A stretch of DNA of 64,000 bases from Litoditis marina (lineage: Eukaryota; Nematoda; Chromadorea; Rhabditida; Rhabditidae), in contig OZ038439.1 of NCBI GenBank assembly GCA_964036275.1, positions 16,414,330-16,478,329 of the forward strand, given 5' to 3'. Both the position numbers and the translations under genes were made by a program. Of the stretch, positions 33,406 through 44,080 are shown piece by piece. Below the pieces are notes generated by a model, which searched no databases, was not told the DNA's origin, and was given only the letters and a program-made list of their open reading frames with translations. Each line of letters begins with the position of its first letter. Within the stretch, counting starts at the first letter, position 1.

Positions 33406-36364
33406 GACTGAGAGAAGTGAAAACATCACACCTGAAAACATCACAAACATTTAAGCATGATATGCGAGAAAAAGCGATGCAAAACTTGCGCATGTCGTGG
33501 TCAAATTATCTCGAGCTAGCAATGATCTAAAAAATTTTTTCCACCAAGTTTCCGGAATCACAACGCTGTGTCTCGCTTTCACGTAGACAGGAAATTCACC
33601 CAATTCTGCTTTGGTCATTTTCCGTCATAGTGAAAGTAAGTGACCGGCACATGAAAAGATAAAAGCTCCTCGGCCTACCCTGAGCAAGTTGCTTGTTCAA
33701 AAAAGTGCTTCAAGTAACTTTCAATATATCAATGCAAATCACTTCAGTTCTCAAGTTTAGAACGGTCACATTTCCTCCAAAAAAATCAATTCGTCAGTCG
33801 AACAGTTAATCCTTCGGTTCATTCTCTCAACGCACCATTTTAATTTTCTTTATTTTTTGAATATATAACAGTCAACCTAACAACTTACATACGTACAGTT
33901 CGTAGATCAAAACGAACAAAATGTAAAAAATGGTATTTTTTCCTAATCTCTCATCTGACCATCTCCATTTTCTCATTTGGATGAATCTGTTGATCTAGCC
34001 ATTATGATTCGCGGTGGCTTGTTTGCCCTACAGATTAGTCATATTAATCTGCATCGCTTTTTCATCAAAAGAATACCGAAAATCGATGCCGAAACACGAT
34101 ATTCTGTTTCGACAGAACAGTTTTCATGAAAAATATACAGTTCCGACTACGCAAAAGCGGGCAGTTATTTTGTTCTGCTGTGTTTGTAGTTTCATCGCGT
34201 TTCATTTGGCGCAATCAAAAGTTGTGCTGTGTTTGAACGACAAGCTATCTTTTTGAATTTATCTTTATTGTACTGTTTCGGAAAACTTCAAAAAAGTAAA
34301 GTTTTGTTGCCATTCAGAATTTGTTTCCATTCCTTTTAGCATAACAATAGAAACTTCATGAATTGAAACAATGTTGTTTTTTCGTCACCTTTTTCTTTGA
34401 TTTCCGATGCTTGCTCGTTCACAACTGACATGTTTGTTCTAAAGTCGAGACTCCCAATCCGGTCCGGAAAAACAGTTTGAGCCCACGGTCGTTTCCGTTT
34501 TTGCGTTTAGCTAGACCACACAATGTTAACCTTTTCGGTGAATTCTCTGGTATATCGATTTTTGAAGTATTGATTGGTTTTACTGTATCAATTTCATCTC
34601 CAATGTGAGAATCAATTAAGCTTTGAATAAAATTTTCATTTTGTTTGAACACGTTCACGTTTATAGTGCACGAAAAGTCGAAAAGCATGTTCTGCAATTT
34701 TGCAGTATTTCATGAGCTAAATCAATAGAGTTAGAATACTTACAGTCTCTTTTAAAAAAGCATATAAAAAGAGTACGGAATCGTATTGGACTAGGTTACA
34801 AAGTAGTATTAAAATATGTAGTTTGTTGTATTGTGAAACATTTATTCTCCTCCGTTTTTCTCTCTATGAACTAGTTCCTAATGTGCTAGACAGTTTACGC
34901 CAATCTTCTGCTAATTCGCGGAAATAGACGTTCAGACTTTCAGACTTTTCTCAATTTCTTTGGATTCATGAGAACTTGACGGGCACTTCTCATGAGAATA
35001 AGGGACAGGTGAAACTCACCACTCGATTCTTCTTTATTTTAACTATTCTTTTGAACTTTAACCAAACTAAATCAGAGCTTTCATTCTTATATATTTTTTT
35101 TGGAAGCTTTTTGATTTATGAACCTTTCCTCCTTTTCAACCCTTACTTTGATTTTATTTAGAGTTAACACAATTCTCAATTTTACTAACTTCTCTCATTT
35201 TGTCATGAATAAACTTTTAAAACCTATTTCGAATTGTTCGTTCCCGCCGTTACGCTGGTCGCATGCTTCTTTGAATCAACATCACACTTTGAATTATTTG
35301 CAGCAATTCCCTTATCTCTGACTTTTTTTCGCTTACGAGATCACAATCTCAGCTCGCTTAAAGGCGGCCGGACACCGCCGTTTTGGCGCCTTTTTCATAT
35401 TTGAAACGGCTGGCTAGTTGCCAACGAACGCCGCCATCGCTACTATCACACACACACACATACACCTTCAATGCGTGTCTATCGCATGTCGCTTATCGAT
35501 TTAAAACTGATATTATAGTCTCGGCCAGCTCGATTCAGAGAGATACCGTAATCCACTACAGCATGTAGATCAAATTTCAAGAAATCAATAATACAAAAAT
35601 AGTATGTTGTTTTTGAATGTTTTTTTTCGCGATAATTTTTCTACTTGAAAGAGTCTGATACAGTTAAATTTCGATGAAAATGAATGAGTTGCTTACGATA
35701 TCGATTTATTGATTTTCTGGAAAACACGATTCGCCATGCAATTTGCGCGGCTGAATGACAAGACTGCAAAAAGTGCGTATTGTTTGATTTTCGTCATTTT
35801 CCGTTCAATTCGCACACTTCCAGTGGTCGTGTTTAAGGACTAACTCAATTATTCATTTATTAACTTTTGCTTATGTACATTATGATGAATGAATGAGTAT
35901 ATCAGTATATGAGTGAATGAGAATGAGAATGAGTATATGAATGAGTGGACACACAAATAGTGTTGGTTCAATTTTCCTTCTCTTCTCTGCCTAACTGTTT
36001 CTCTCTCTCGCTTTCTCTTTTTACCTCTCTCTCTCTGCTCCCTCCCAAATAGGCCCAATTCTCTCTCTAACCCGACCCCTGCCCTTTGTTCTCTCATTCA
36101 TTCCCTATAACAAATACCTACCAGCCCCCCAGCCTATCCTCACAAACAACAAACGCTGTCAAGTACATAATAACAAATCACAGTTTCACATTTTTATCTT
36201 GTGCATTTTTACAATCGATTTCTATTGATTTTGTGATTTTTTTGTGGTGTAAAGCGGTTCAAGTCTACCATGTTTGCAATACTTTATAGGTAAATTGAAA
36301 TCAATATGAAAGAATAGATCCAAGTTATATTTGGTGAGAAGAAATTCTCCATTGAAATTCTCGT

Positions 36365-37065
36365 TTTCTGCTGTATCCGATCATCCTTTTGTTTCCATAA
36401 TTTCGTTTCGTGTCGAACCATAATTCTGATCATCTGTTCTTTCAACCCACTGCGCCGCCATCAAACTACATACTACAAACACAGAAGAACAATTTGCATC
36501 CATTGCTTCCTTTATGGAAGTTTTTCTGCTGTGTCCAATCCTATCCCCACCCTTCCACCTTTTGTTTGTGTCGAACCATCTGTTCATCCAACTTGAACTC
36601 GACATCAAACCACAAAACAGAGAAACAAACATTCAATGCTTCCGTTGTAGTCGTCGCCAACGGAAAGGCGGGAGGGTACTGTACATCCCCCTTCCCGCTG
36701 TGTACGTACACATGTCTTCTATTCCAAAACATGCCCGCTACGTCCTCTAATAGTGCAGTGGTTAGCGGGTGGCTACGAATCTCTTGCTCGCAGGTTCGAT
36801 TCCAGTGGGAGACAGAAGTTTATAAATTTGGCACCCACTATATTGATTTTTTTCATTCTGTTGTGTCCAATCCGATCCTCATCTTCCCGTTACCGTCCTT
36901 CTCTGTGTCGAACCGTGATTCTCGTCATCAACAACAAACTACGAACACAGCAGAATAATTTTCATCTATTGGATCCTCTATGGAAGTTGTTTTTGCTGTG
37001 TCCGATCTTCTCCCCACCCTTCCACCTTTTCTTTGTGTCGAACCATCTGTTCATCCCTCCATCCA
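36365..37065. repeat. Diverged tandem duplications (GTGTCGAACC units)
   Basis: Units containing TCTGCTGTGTCCAATCC, CACCCTTCCACCTTTT and GTGTCGAACCATCTGTTC occur at about 36524-36595 and 36990-37055, with weaker copies at about 36370 and 36860. Ends of the form CAAACTACRAACACAGCAGAA link them to the foldback family. Confidence 0.7.
36742..36814 (+). pseudogene. tRNA-like sequence, Arg(ACG)-type anticodon loop
   Basis: An A-box-like TAGTGCAGTGGTTAGC, a perfect B box GGTTCGATTCC, a CTACGAA anticodon loop (ACG between conserved flanks) and acceptor arms GTCCTCT/GGGAGAC that pair at most positions occur in tRNA order over about 73 nt. The anticodon and T stems contain mismatches and position 8 is not the usual T in this alignment, so a tRNA pseudogene or tRNA-derived SINE head is more likely than a working tRNA. 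Confidence 0.5.
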
Positions 37066-37124
37066 CTCTGTCTTTTTCATTTACTCGACACCTGGTCATT
37101 TGCATACAACTGTCAGCGCATACT

Positions 37125-37530
37125 GTAGGGTAGTAGTTAGATGTGATGGGCATTATCGTCAATTTGTTCCGTCTAAGACTGTTGCACACTTCAGAGTAGA
37201 AAAGAATGATAAGCAGTATCCTGAGCCCACAGTTCATAGAAGGGATGAGAACTGTTGTTAGTTTGTCAATGTTATGTTATTATGGTATATGTTTCTTCTG
37301 AGATCAACGCATACTGTAAACGAGCAGTTACAAGTTATAGAATATAAGCAATTATATACTGTAGAAGGGTAGTTAGAAGTGGTGGGCACTATCGTCAATT
37401 TGTTCCGTCTAGGACTGTTGCTCACTTCAGAGTAGGAAAGAATGATAAGTAGATTGTGAGCCCGACCCTTCGAGTCCATAACATACTGTAGAATAGTAGC
37501 TAAAAAATTATGTGGACCATCAACAGTTTT
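37125..37530. repeat. Three-copy local repeat, offset about 235 bp
   Basis: ATACTGTAG.GTAGTTAGA...TATCGTCAATTTGTTCCGTC and the following CACTTCAGAGTAG.AAAGAATG occur at about 37127 and 37360; a third, shorter copy starts near 37483. Confidence 0.85.
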
Positions 37531-38221
37531 TTCCGTCCGATATAGTTGTTTTCGTTTAAGAACGAGTACCTCTTCTCTGTTGGCTTGTGAGTGGAAGTTA
37601 TAGAATGCAGTCATGCAGTTAGTTATTCAAGATTTAGGATTGGATTCGTTTCAGTAGTTCACGGAAAGTTGTAGTTTTACTAGTTCATAATCATGGTGGA
37701 CTAAGTACTTGAGTGAATTGTTCCTGAGACCGAAAACTCGTCCTTTTATCACTAAGTACCGTGTACACAACAAAAACAACTTATTCGACCGCTCAACCAG
37801 TTTGACCTAATTTAATTCGATAACTTTTCTTGGTTTGAGGTCTTGGAACACTCGTTTCCAAATTTTTGTTACTATTTAGGTCTCGTTCATTTTCGACTAA
37901 GCTATTTGAGATATTTTCAAAACAATACTGAAAACTATAACTCTTCTGAACTAGAATAGTAATGAGGAGGTAGTTATTTTCTGAACAGTACTTGAAATCT
38001 ACTGAATATATCGCCTTTGCTAATGTCTACAAAGTGTTTCAATATGATTATTTTTGTTATTCGCATAGTTTCTTTTCTTTATTGAGTTCTTCCTACCACC
38101 CTCTATTTTCGAGGAGACGGCTGCAAATAAATATGCAATCCATCATAAAACTGACAGTAAAGAGAGGGTCTAAGTGGACAATAAGCGTCTTCGTTCTTTT
38201 ATGCTCTTTCCCTCTAACTGT

Positions 38222-38312
38222 CTCGACTCTCTCTTTCTCTCTCTCTCTTTCTCTTCTTCATTTTCTCTTTCTCTAACGTTTTCAACACTCTCTATCTCGC
38301 TCTCTCTTTTCT
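38222..38312. repeat. (CT)n low-complexity tract
   Basis: CTCTCT and CTTTCT units; the Ser/Leu/Phe-rich frames across it are artefacts. Confidence 0.9.
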
Positions 38313-39020
38313 GGTTAGATGTAACCGTTTCCTTTTTTGTTCATCATGGTTTCGATTATTGTTTTCGTATTTTATTTATTTTCTGTTTTCTCTATGTATC
38401 TCACATGCATGCAAATTAATCAATGAAATCAATAAATATCAAACTGAGGTCTCTTAACATGATACGTTTCGTAATTCTGACAAGTTCGTACGATTCTCGA
38501 TCGTATGACACTTTTTGTGGTTCACTACCTCGCATTCCGTAGTAAACGAGTGACATTTGATCCTGACAACATGGTAGTTCATCCCTCGCACCCCATTGCC
38601 CTTTTAGCTTGTTCGCCCCTTTTTCTGTCCATCTCTCCCTTTGTGAAATGTGTATTACAACGCACAGTCTCCTCCCCCTGATACTTCCTACTAAACTTCG
38701 ACAAAGTTCAACGTATTTCACAATACTTCCAACTTGATCTCTTTGGTATGCGCAATTTTGAAAGTTTTACAACTTTCCGTCAATTCAAAACTAGTGAAAA
38801 ATTTGTCTTGCTCAAAATTTCAAATGTCTATATAGTGAAAACATTTCACCATAATTATTTGATTGTTTGATCACGGAAACTCATGAAATTTCCTACATCA
38901 GTACACCTACACTAGACTTCAATTTAAGAATCAGTGAAACCTGAATTCCAACTTTATGCACGTTCTATTACACTATTGTTACACGTGCTTCACGTCACTG
39001 TGCCTTTGAATAGCAGCCTT

Positions 39021-39173
39021 ATTGGAATTTCAAATGAATTTTGGCGATTTGCCAATGCGCCATTTGAAATAGGTCTCGTAGCGAGACCCTGATAATGGTC
39101 TCGACATTATCAGGAGCGAGCTCAGGCGAGCTATTCTTTATCCAAGTTTTCTGGACCTGATAGTGCGGTTTGA
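39021..39173. mobile_element. 153 bp multi-hairpin element, copy 1
   Basis: Identical at every base to 42063-42215. It contains three nested palindromes: ATTTCAAATG...CATTTGAAAT (39027-39036 with 39061-39070), GGTCTCG-TAG-CGAGACC (39072-39088) and CTGATAATG-GTCTCGA-CATTATCAG (39089-39113). No clear terminal repeats or target duplication. It is either a very young MITE-like insert or a conserved structured RNA. Confidence 0.85.
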
Positions 39174-39779
39174 TATTATTTATCAAATACGTTTTGGCAA
39201 AAATTATATTCTTCTGCTCTCCGTTGCTACACGGCTTCATTTGACCCTCCTACCGGTCGATTTCTGGCTTTTACGCCCGATAAGTCGTGAAATGTTCGTT
39301 TATATCGTTTTTAAAAATTGTGTCAACTATTTTTAACGTTCAACACAATACACAGGTAATGAGGTAATTTCAGGATGTTGAACAGGTCACATGTTTGGTT
39401 CAGTTTGGCTCTGTGTCTGTCACGACATTTCGCTCAAACAAATAATCACCCCGGCACTCATGCCTTGCCAAAATTGTTTACAATTTTTTTTTTCTTCCCA
39501 AAATCCACCTCACTTAATATTCGACAGATAGCCCCATTGCCTACTCTATTCTCCTGTGGCTGACGTAGTACTCAAGAGCACCAAGTGATGCTGCATTGGA
39601 TGAGTATGATGCATTGGAACACCTATCGTCGTTGCTAGTATTCGTGGTGTTATTTCGGTGGTTACCACGTTCAGGTCGTCAGGCTCTATATTCATGTGGT
39701 AGATCTGTCACAGGTTGCGAGGGGAAGGTTAAAGGCGGCATGACGTCAGATGATTGGGCGGCGCCCGCCAGACGTGATT

Positions 39780-40440
39780 CGTATCTTGATACGAGGTTGT
39801 TATCTACATCCAGTTGTATTCATGGTTCTGTTCTGATGGGATACCAGGTGGAGGTGGTCTCGTTCTGTATTCGTGGTGGTGTTCAGGTTCTATATGCCTG
39901 TGAGTTTCGTATTTTGATACGAGGTTGCTATCTTCATCCAGCTGTATACGTGGATGCGTGTTGGTGGGATACCAGATTCAGATAGAAGTGGTCTTGTTCT
40001 GTATTCGTGGTGGTGTGCAGGTTCTATATGTCTGTGGGTTTCGTGTTTCGACACGAGGTTGCTATCTTCATCCAGCTGTATACGTATGTGTGTTGGTAGG
40101 ATACCAGGTTTAGCTAGAAGCTGTCTTGTTCTGTATTCGTGCGGGTGTTTAGTTTCTATATGTGGGTGGGTTTTGTATCTTGATATGAAATTGCTATGTT
40201 CATCGTGTTGTGTTCATGGATGTGTTCTGGTGGGATACCAGGCTCAGGTGGAGGTGGTTTGGATCTGTACTCGGGGTTGTGTTCAGTTTTTATATGCGTG
40301 CGGGTTTCGTGTCTTGATATGAAGTTGCTATTTTCATCGAATTGTATTCGTAAATATGTTTTGGTAGGATACCAGGATTAGGTGGATGGGTTCTTGTTGT
40401 GTATTCATGTGGGTGTTCAGTCTCTATATGTGTGTTAGTA
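39780..40440. repeat. Minisatellite, period about 132 bp, five copies
   Basis: GGTNGGATACCAGG recurs with spacings of 128, 132, 134 and 134 bp, together with TTCTGTATTCGTG and TTGATA.GA.GTTGCTA. Long open frames cross it in two phases, which fits a repeat whose length is often near a multiple of three rather than a protein. Confidence 0.88.
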
Positions 40441-41990
40441 TATCGATCGCAAGGGGCGAAAAAGTTGAAGACGTCGGAGTTATGTTCCCTACTTCAGGAT
40501 TTTCTGTGACCGTGCATCATCAGGTGTATGGGTCAGAACTAAAATAAAGACAATAATACTTAAAATTTTGAGGCGAAAGTGGCACATGTATCATTGTTAA
40601 CCTGTCCAAGTCTTTGTTCCAAAACAATCTCTTTCTTTTTTCCCAAGTATTATTGGGGGAATCGGTGCAGGCATGGTCGTGTTGAAACTAGAACATATTG
40701 AGACATTGAAGTGGTGCAACCATTAGACGTTCATTCTTGTGAAAAATTTTCTGAGGAGCGATCTAGTTTTGTTTTAAATGCAGTGGTCACGATTTCTCGA
40801 GGCAGCAGGGTTCACGACTTTATGAATATGTACACCTCTTTTAGTTCATCTGTAGGTTTGAACAAACTAATTGTTCGAAATGCGAGTTTTCAATCATTGT
40901 ATGTGAAAGTGGCCAGAATCTGCGTATTTGTGGCAGAATAGAGAAATTAGCATATTCCGCGTTTTAGATTAGAATCATCCCAAGAAGGGGTTATCTTGTC
41001 GGAGTAACTGTAGTTTTTGGCGTGGTTTCGCTTGATAATATGCTTCCTCTCACATAATAAAAGCCTGCCCATGTAATAAAGAATGAGGTACGTGAGAGCC
41101 ATGCTCGACTCGTTCCGGCTAGAGGGTGAAGGCAAGGCTGTCAGTAAAGATCTGGGGGAGCTGGCAGTCGTGGGTGTTCACAGTGATGTAATTTATGTCA
41201 AATTGAATATCTGTATATCATGCGCCGGTTGATGGACCACCTCAGCTACAAGTTTGTCTGAACGGTGTATACACGTTCGGATAAGCGGGTCCGATGATTG
41301 TTGTAATTAAATGGAATGTCCAGTCATTTGGCGAATAATCACTAACTTGGACACTTTTGCCTGGTCTGACTTCGGTACCACACTTTCAGTTCGCAGATAG
41401 GTACATTTTGACAGATTCCACTTGCAAAAGTTTCTGTTAGACTATTCTCCAAAAGGTAACGCAATCAGTTTCTTGGTCAAACGTAGTACGATTCATGAGA
41501 TTTACCAGAAGTTAACTCTGGCGATAGACTTATTTTTTAAGGCTTCTTAGCTATTTTCGTTCGTATTCCCAACTGTTTTCAGTGAAACAGTTTCCGTTTT
41601 TATTAGAGGCAGAGTGGTCTCATGTAATCCGATTCGAAGTTTCTGCCTTCAGATCGGGGGAATTCGACCTATATGAACAGTCGGTTTACTTTTTCCTCAT
41701 GTTTTTGGAATATCGTATGTTCAATAATTATGGTTTCTGGCCGTAGCTGGCAACAGTGGGGTTTCGGCAGGTCCATTAGTTCAGAATCAGGGTGAATACA
41801 GCCGAAACTGTTGAGAACGACTCTTGTTCCACGTTAGTAAATAGTATACTATCTTTCCACATTTTCACCCTAATATTGTATGTAGCATCTGCAAAATGGT
41901 GAACTGTTCCGGACAGATATTCGGAAAGTTTCGACACCACTGGCCTTTTTATTCTTACCGTTTTCTGTTCTTAGTTCCCCGACTTTGTTT

Positions 41991-42062
41991 GATCCAAATG
42001 AAGCTTTCAAAATCCAAAATGTTTTTGAAATTTTGGTTATGCCGTAGTGAAACGGAGGTATA
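41991..42062. repeat. 72 bp dispersed repeat, copy 1
   Basis: CCAAATGAAGCTTTCAAAAT through GCCGTAGTGAAACGGAGGTATA; repeated at 42849-42941, where its first 21 bp are doubled. The 153 bp element abuts it on the right. Confidence 0.85.
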
Positions 42063-42215
42063 ATTGGAATTTCAAATGAATTTTGGCGATTTGCCAATGC
42101 GCCATTTGAAATAGGTCTCGTAGCGAGACCCTGATAATGGTCTCGACATTATCAGGAGCGAGCTCAGGCGAGCTATTCTTTATCCAAGTTTTCTGGACCT
42201 GATAGTGCGGTTTGA
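42063..42215. mobile_element. 153 bp multi-hairpin element, copy 2
   Basis: Identical to 39021-39173. It is immediately followed by a C-rich loop and TTCAAACCGC, giving an extra hairpin with the element's GCGGTTTGAA end. Confidence 0.85.
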
Positions 42216-42848
42216 ACCCACCCACCCACCCTTCGTTCAAACCGCGAGATTCGAGGGCGTATGAGTAAACTATCCGGGAAAAAGCTCGCCATCAAATGAA
42301 TAGTCTGTTACCAGTGTTATAATTTACTCTGCAAGACATTGTGTGAGTGACAGCCGGCTGGCTATTCGGTAATTAGCTAACCCGATCAGACAATATTTTT
42401 CGGTCTTCCCTAACTACCTCTTTGTTTTTAACAAAGTGTGAGCTTATCAAGAGTGCTGTGATCGGAATTTAGGAAGTTCCTGGGGTTGCCGGGAATATCG
42501 GATGCTGTACCACGTCTAACTATTCAGAACTGTGCACTACGGCTGGGGTCTTTTCATGTAGATAGTGGCAACCCAGGGGCTATCAATAATTAGTGGTGAA
42601 CCAACGACAAGGTAAAGTAGGAAAAACGGCTAAATCTTAGCAAACATCAGGGGTAAGTTGCCTTCCTTATTTGGCTTCGTTCGTCTTATTCATCTTTTCA
42701 GGGAATCAGTTTATTCAATCACTTCCGTCGTGTATGTGTATATATTGCTCACCATATTGTAATTCTTTTGAGTACAATGTATGTCTAGTTGTTTTTGCTG
42801 CTTGTCGTTGGTTTGTGTTGTATTGTGTTGTTATCATGCACTATTGGT

Positions 42849-42941
42849 CCAAATGAAGCTTTCAAAATCCAAATGAAGCTTTCAAAATCCAAAATGTTTT
42901 TGAAATTTTGGTTATGCCGTAGTGAAACGGAGGTATAACTT
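42849..42941. repeat. 72 bp dispersed repeat, copy 2 with internal duplication
   Basis: Same sequence as 41991-42062, with the 21 bp CCAAATGAAGCTTTCAAAAT unit present twice. Confidence 0.85.
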
Positions 42942-43931
42942 ACGTTTACCTGCAACTTTTTTGACTTTCAGATTTTCAATAACATAGTTCCGTAACGTGT
43001 TTTTCATCTATCTCGTGCCAAGTTGCGGGTTTCGCTAATTTTATCTGATTTTAATATCCCCGCCGATCATCGTTTTATAGTGCTGCTTTCCACACATTCG
43101 CCATGTTTGGATGTGCGAAAATTCGGAGAACTTGAAATGGTCATCTCTTAATTTGTCTCCAAAACTTTCTATAACTGTGTAGTGTAATTTTTGTTCTCTC
43201 TCCTTACCGTATAAACACCTAGCTAAAAAAAACTTCTAGAAGGTTTGTTTTCCTGAAAAATTATCACCTTCTTAGTCCCAGATTTCCATCACAACACTCC
43301 GAATGACTTTTTTCTATTCTATATTTGTGAACACATTTATTCTATCATACTCTTATAAAAATGTTCCTCAGTATTTCCCCCTTCTCAAATACTTCAACGA
43401 ACTATATTTAACTTGAAAGAAAATTCTGGGGTTTCCCTTCACTATATTTCGCCTGAGGCAATTTCGTCTTTCTTGACAAATAGCGATTGATGGCCAGCCA
43501 TTCCCTTGTAACATGCTCGTCGTACACAGTACACTGCATCATTAGCATTTTAATTGAAAATCGAAAGGAGCACGAAACATGTTTACATATACGATTTCTT
43601 TGACCATACAAAGTGGAATATTCGAAATACTAGATACTCGCATTAGAACTGAAAAACGTAGAGCTCCAATTTCAAATGCTTCAAGTATTATTTGTTTTTC
43701 TGTCTCTACTATTCTGTTGGCAAATAGTGTAAAAAAGCCTTCTATCATTTTTCTCATTTCTCGTCCATTATGTTAAAACCGCTAATTCAGTGTATCAACC
43801 CCTAATTACTTCTTCAATTTTCTTCTTACAAACCGTGCTGTTTTGGCTTCATTGATTGTCGTTTCTTTCTCATTTTGCGCATTTTTCTCCTCGCTGTTTC
43901 GTGTCCACGCAAAACATACTTATTGATTTTC

Positions 43932-43940
43932 TTGTTTCAG
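43932..43940 (+). promoter_or_regulatory. Probable (trans-)splice acceptor of the spectrin-repeat gene
   Basis: TTGTTTCAG, 140 nt upstream of the chosen start at 44081. The resulting leader contains a four-codon upstream frame (43976-43990), and an in-frame stop at 44048 rules out extending the protein through the leader. Confidence 0.5.
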
Positions 43941-44080
43941 TCGTGCCACTCGCAATCCTTGACAGGATTCGAGCCATGTTCTCCGTCTAAACAGCTACAG
44001 TATCCCGCCGTTTGGATACCTGATCATCTAACTAGTCACCCACGTAGTGACGTCACAGAATACAAAATATCGATCGAAGA

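Larger units (their letters stand above)
27377..43940. other. 16.6 kb gene-poor stretch
   Basis: I find no protein gene on either strand. It contains, in order, a 50 bp duplicated unit, CACGTG/CATGAG repeats, AATAAA at 28867-28872 and 28893-28898, poly-C, CT microsatellites, several 2-3 copy local duplications, a tRNA-like sequence, a 132 bp minisatellite and two copies of a 153 bp structured element. Promoters or 5' UTR exons of the downstream spectrin-repeat gene may be hidden here. Confidence 0.6.

Noticed and set aside
34419..34697. 92-codon minus-strand frame with varied composition
   Set aside because: Best-looking minus-strand candidate, but no family match, no supporting splice partners and no upstream signal; left as unsupported.
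39596..40381. Overlapping Cys/Gly-rich frames
   Set aside because: They follow the 132 bp minisatellite in two phases and have no independent coding evidence.
43960..44040. Possible minus-strand tRNA (B-box-like GGCTCGAATCC)
   Set aside because: No A box at the right distance and no pairing acceptor arms.
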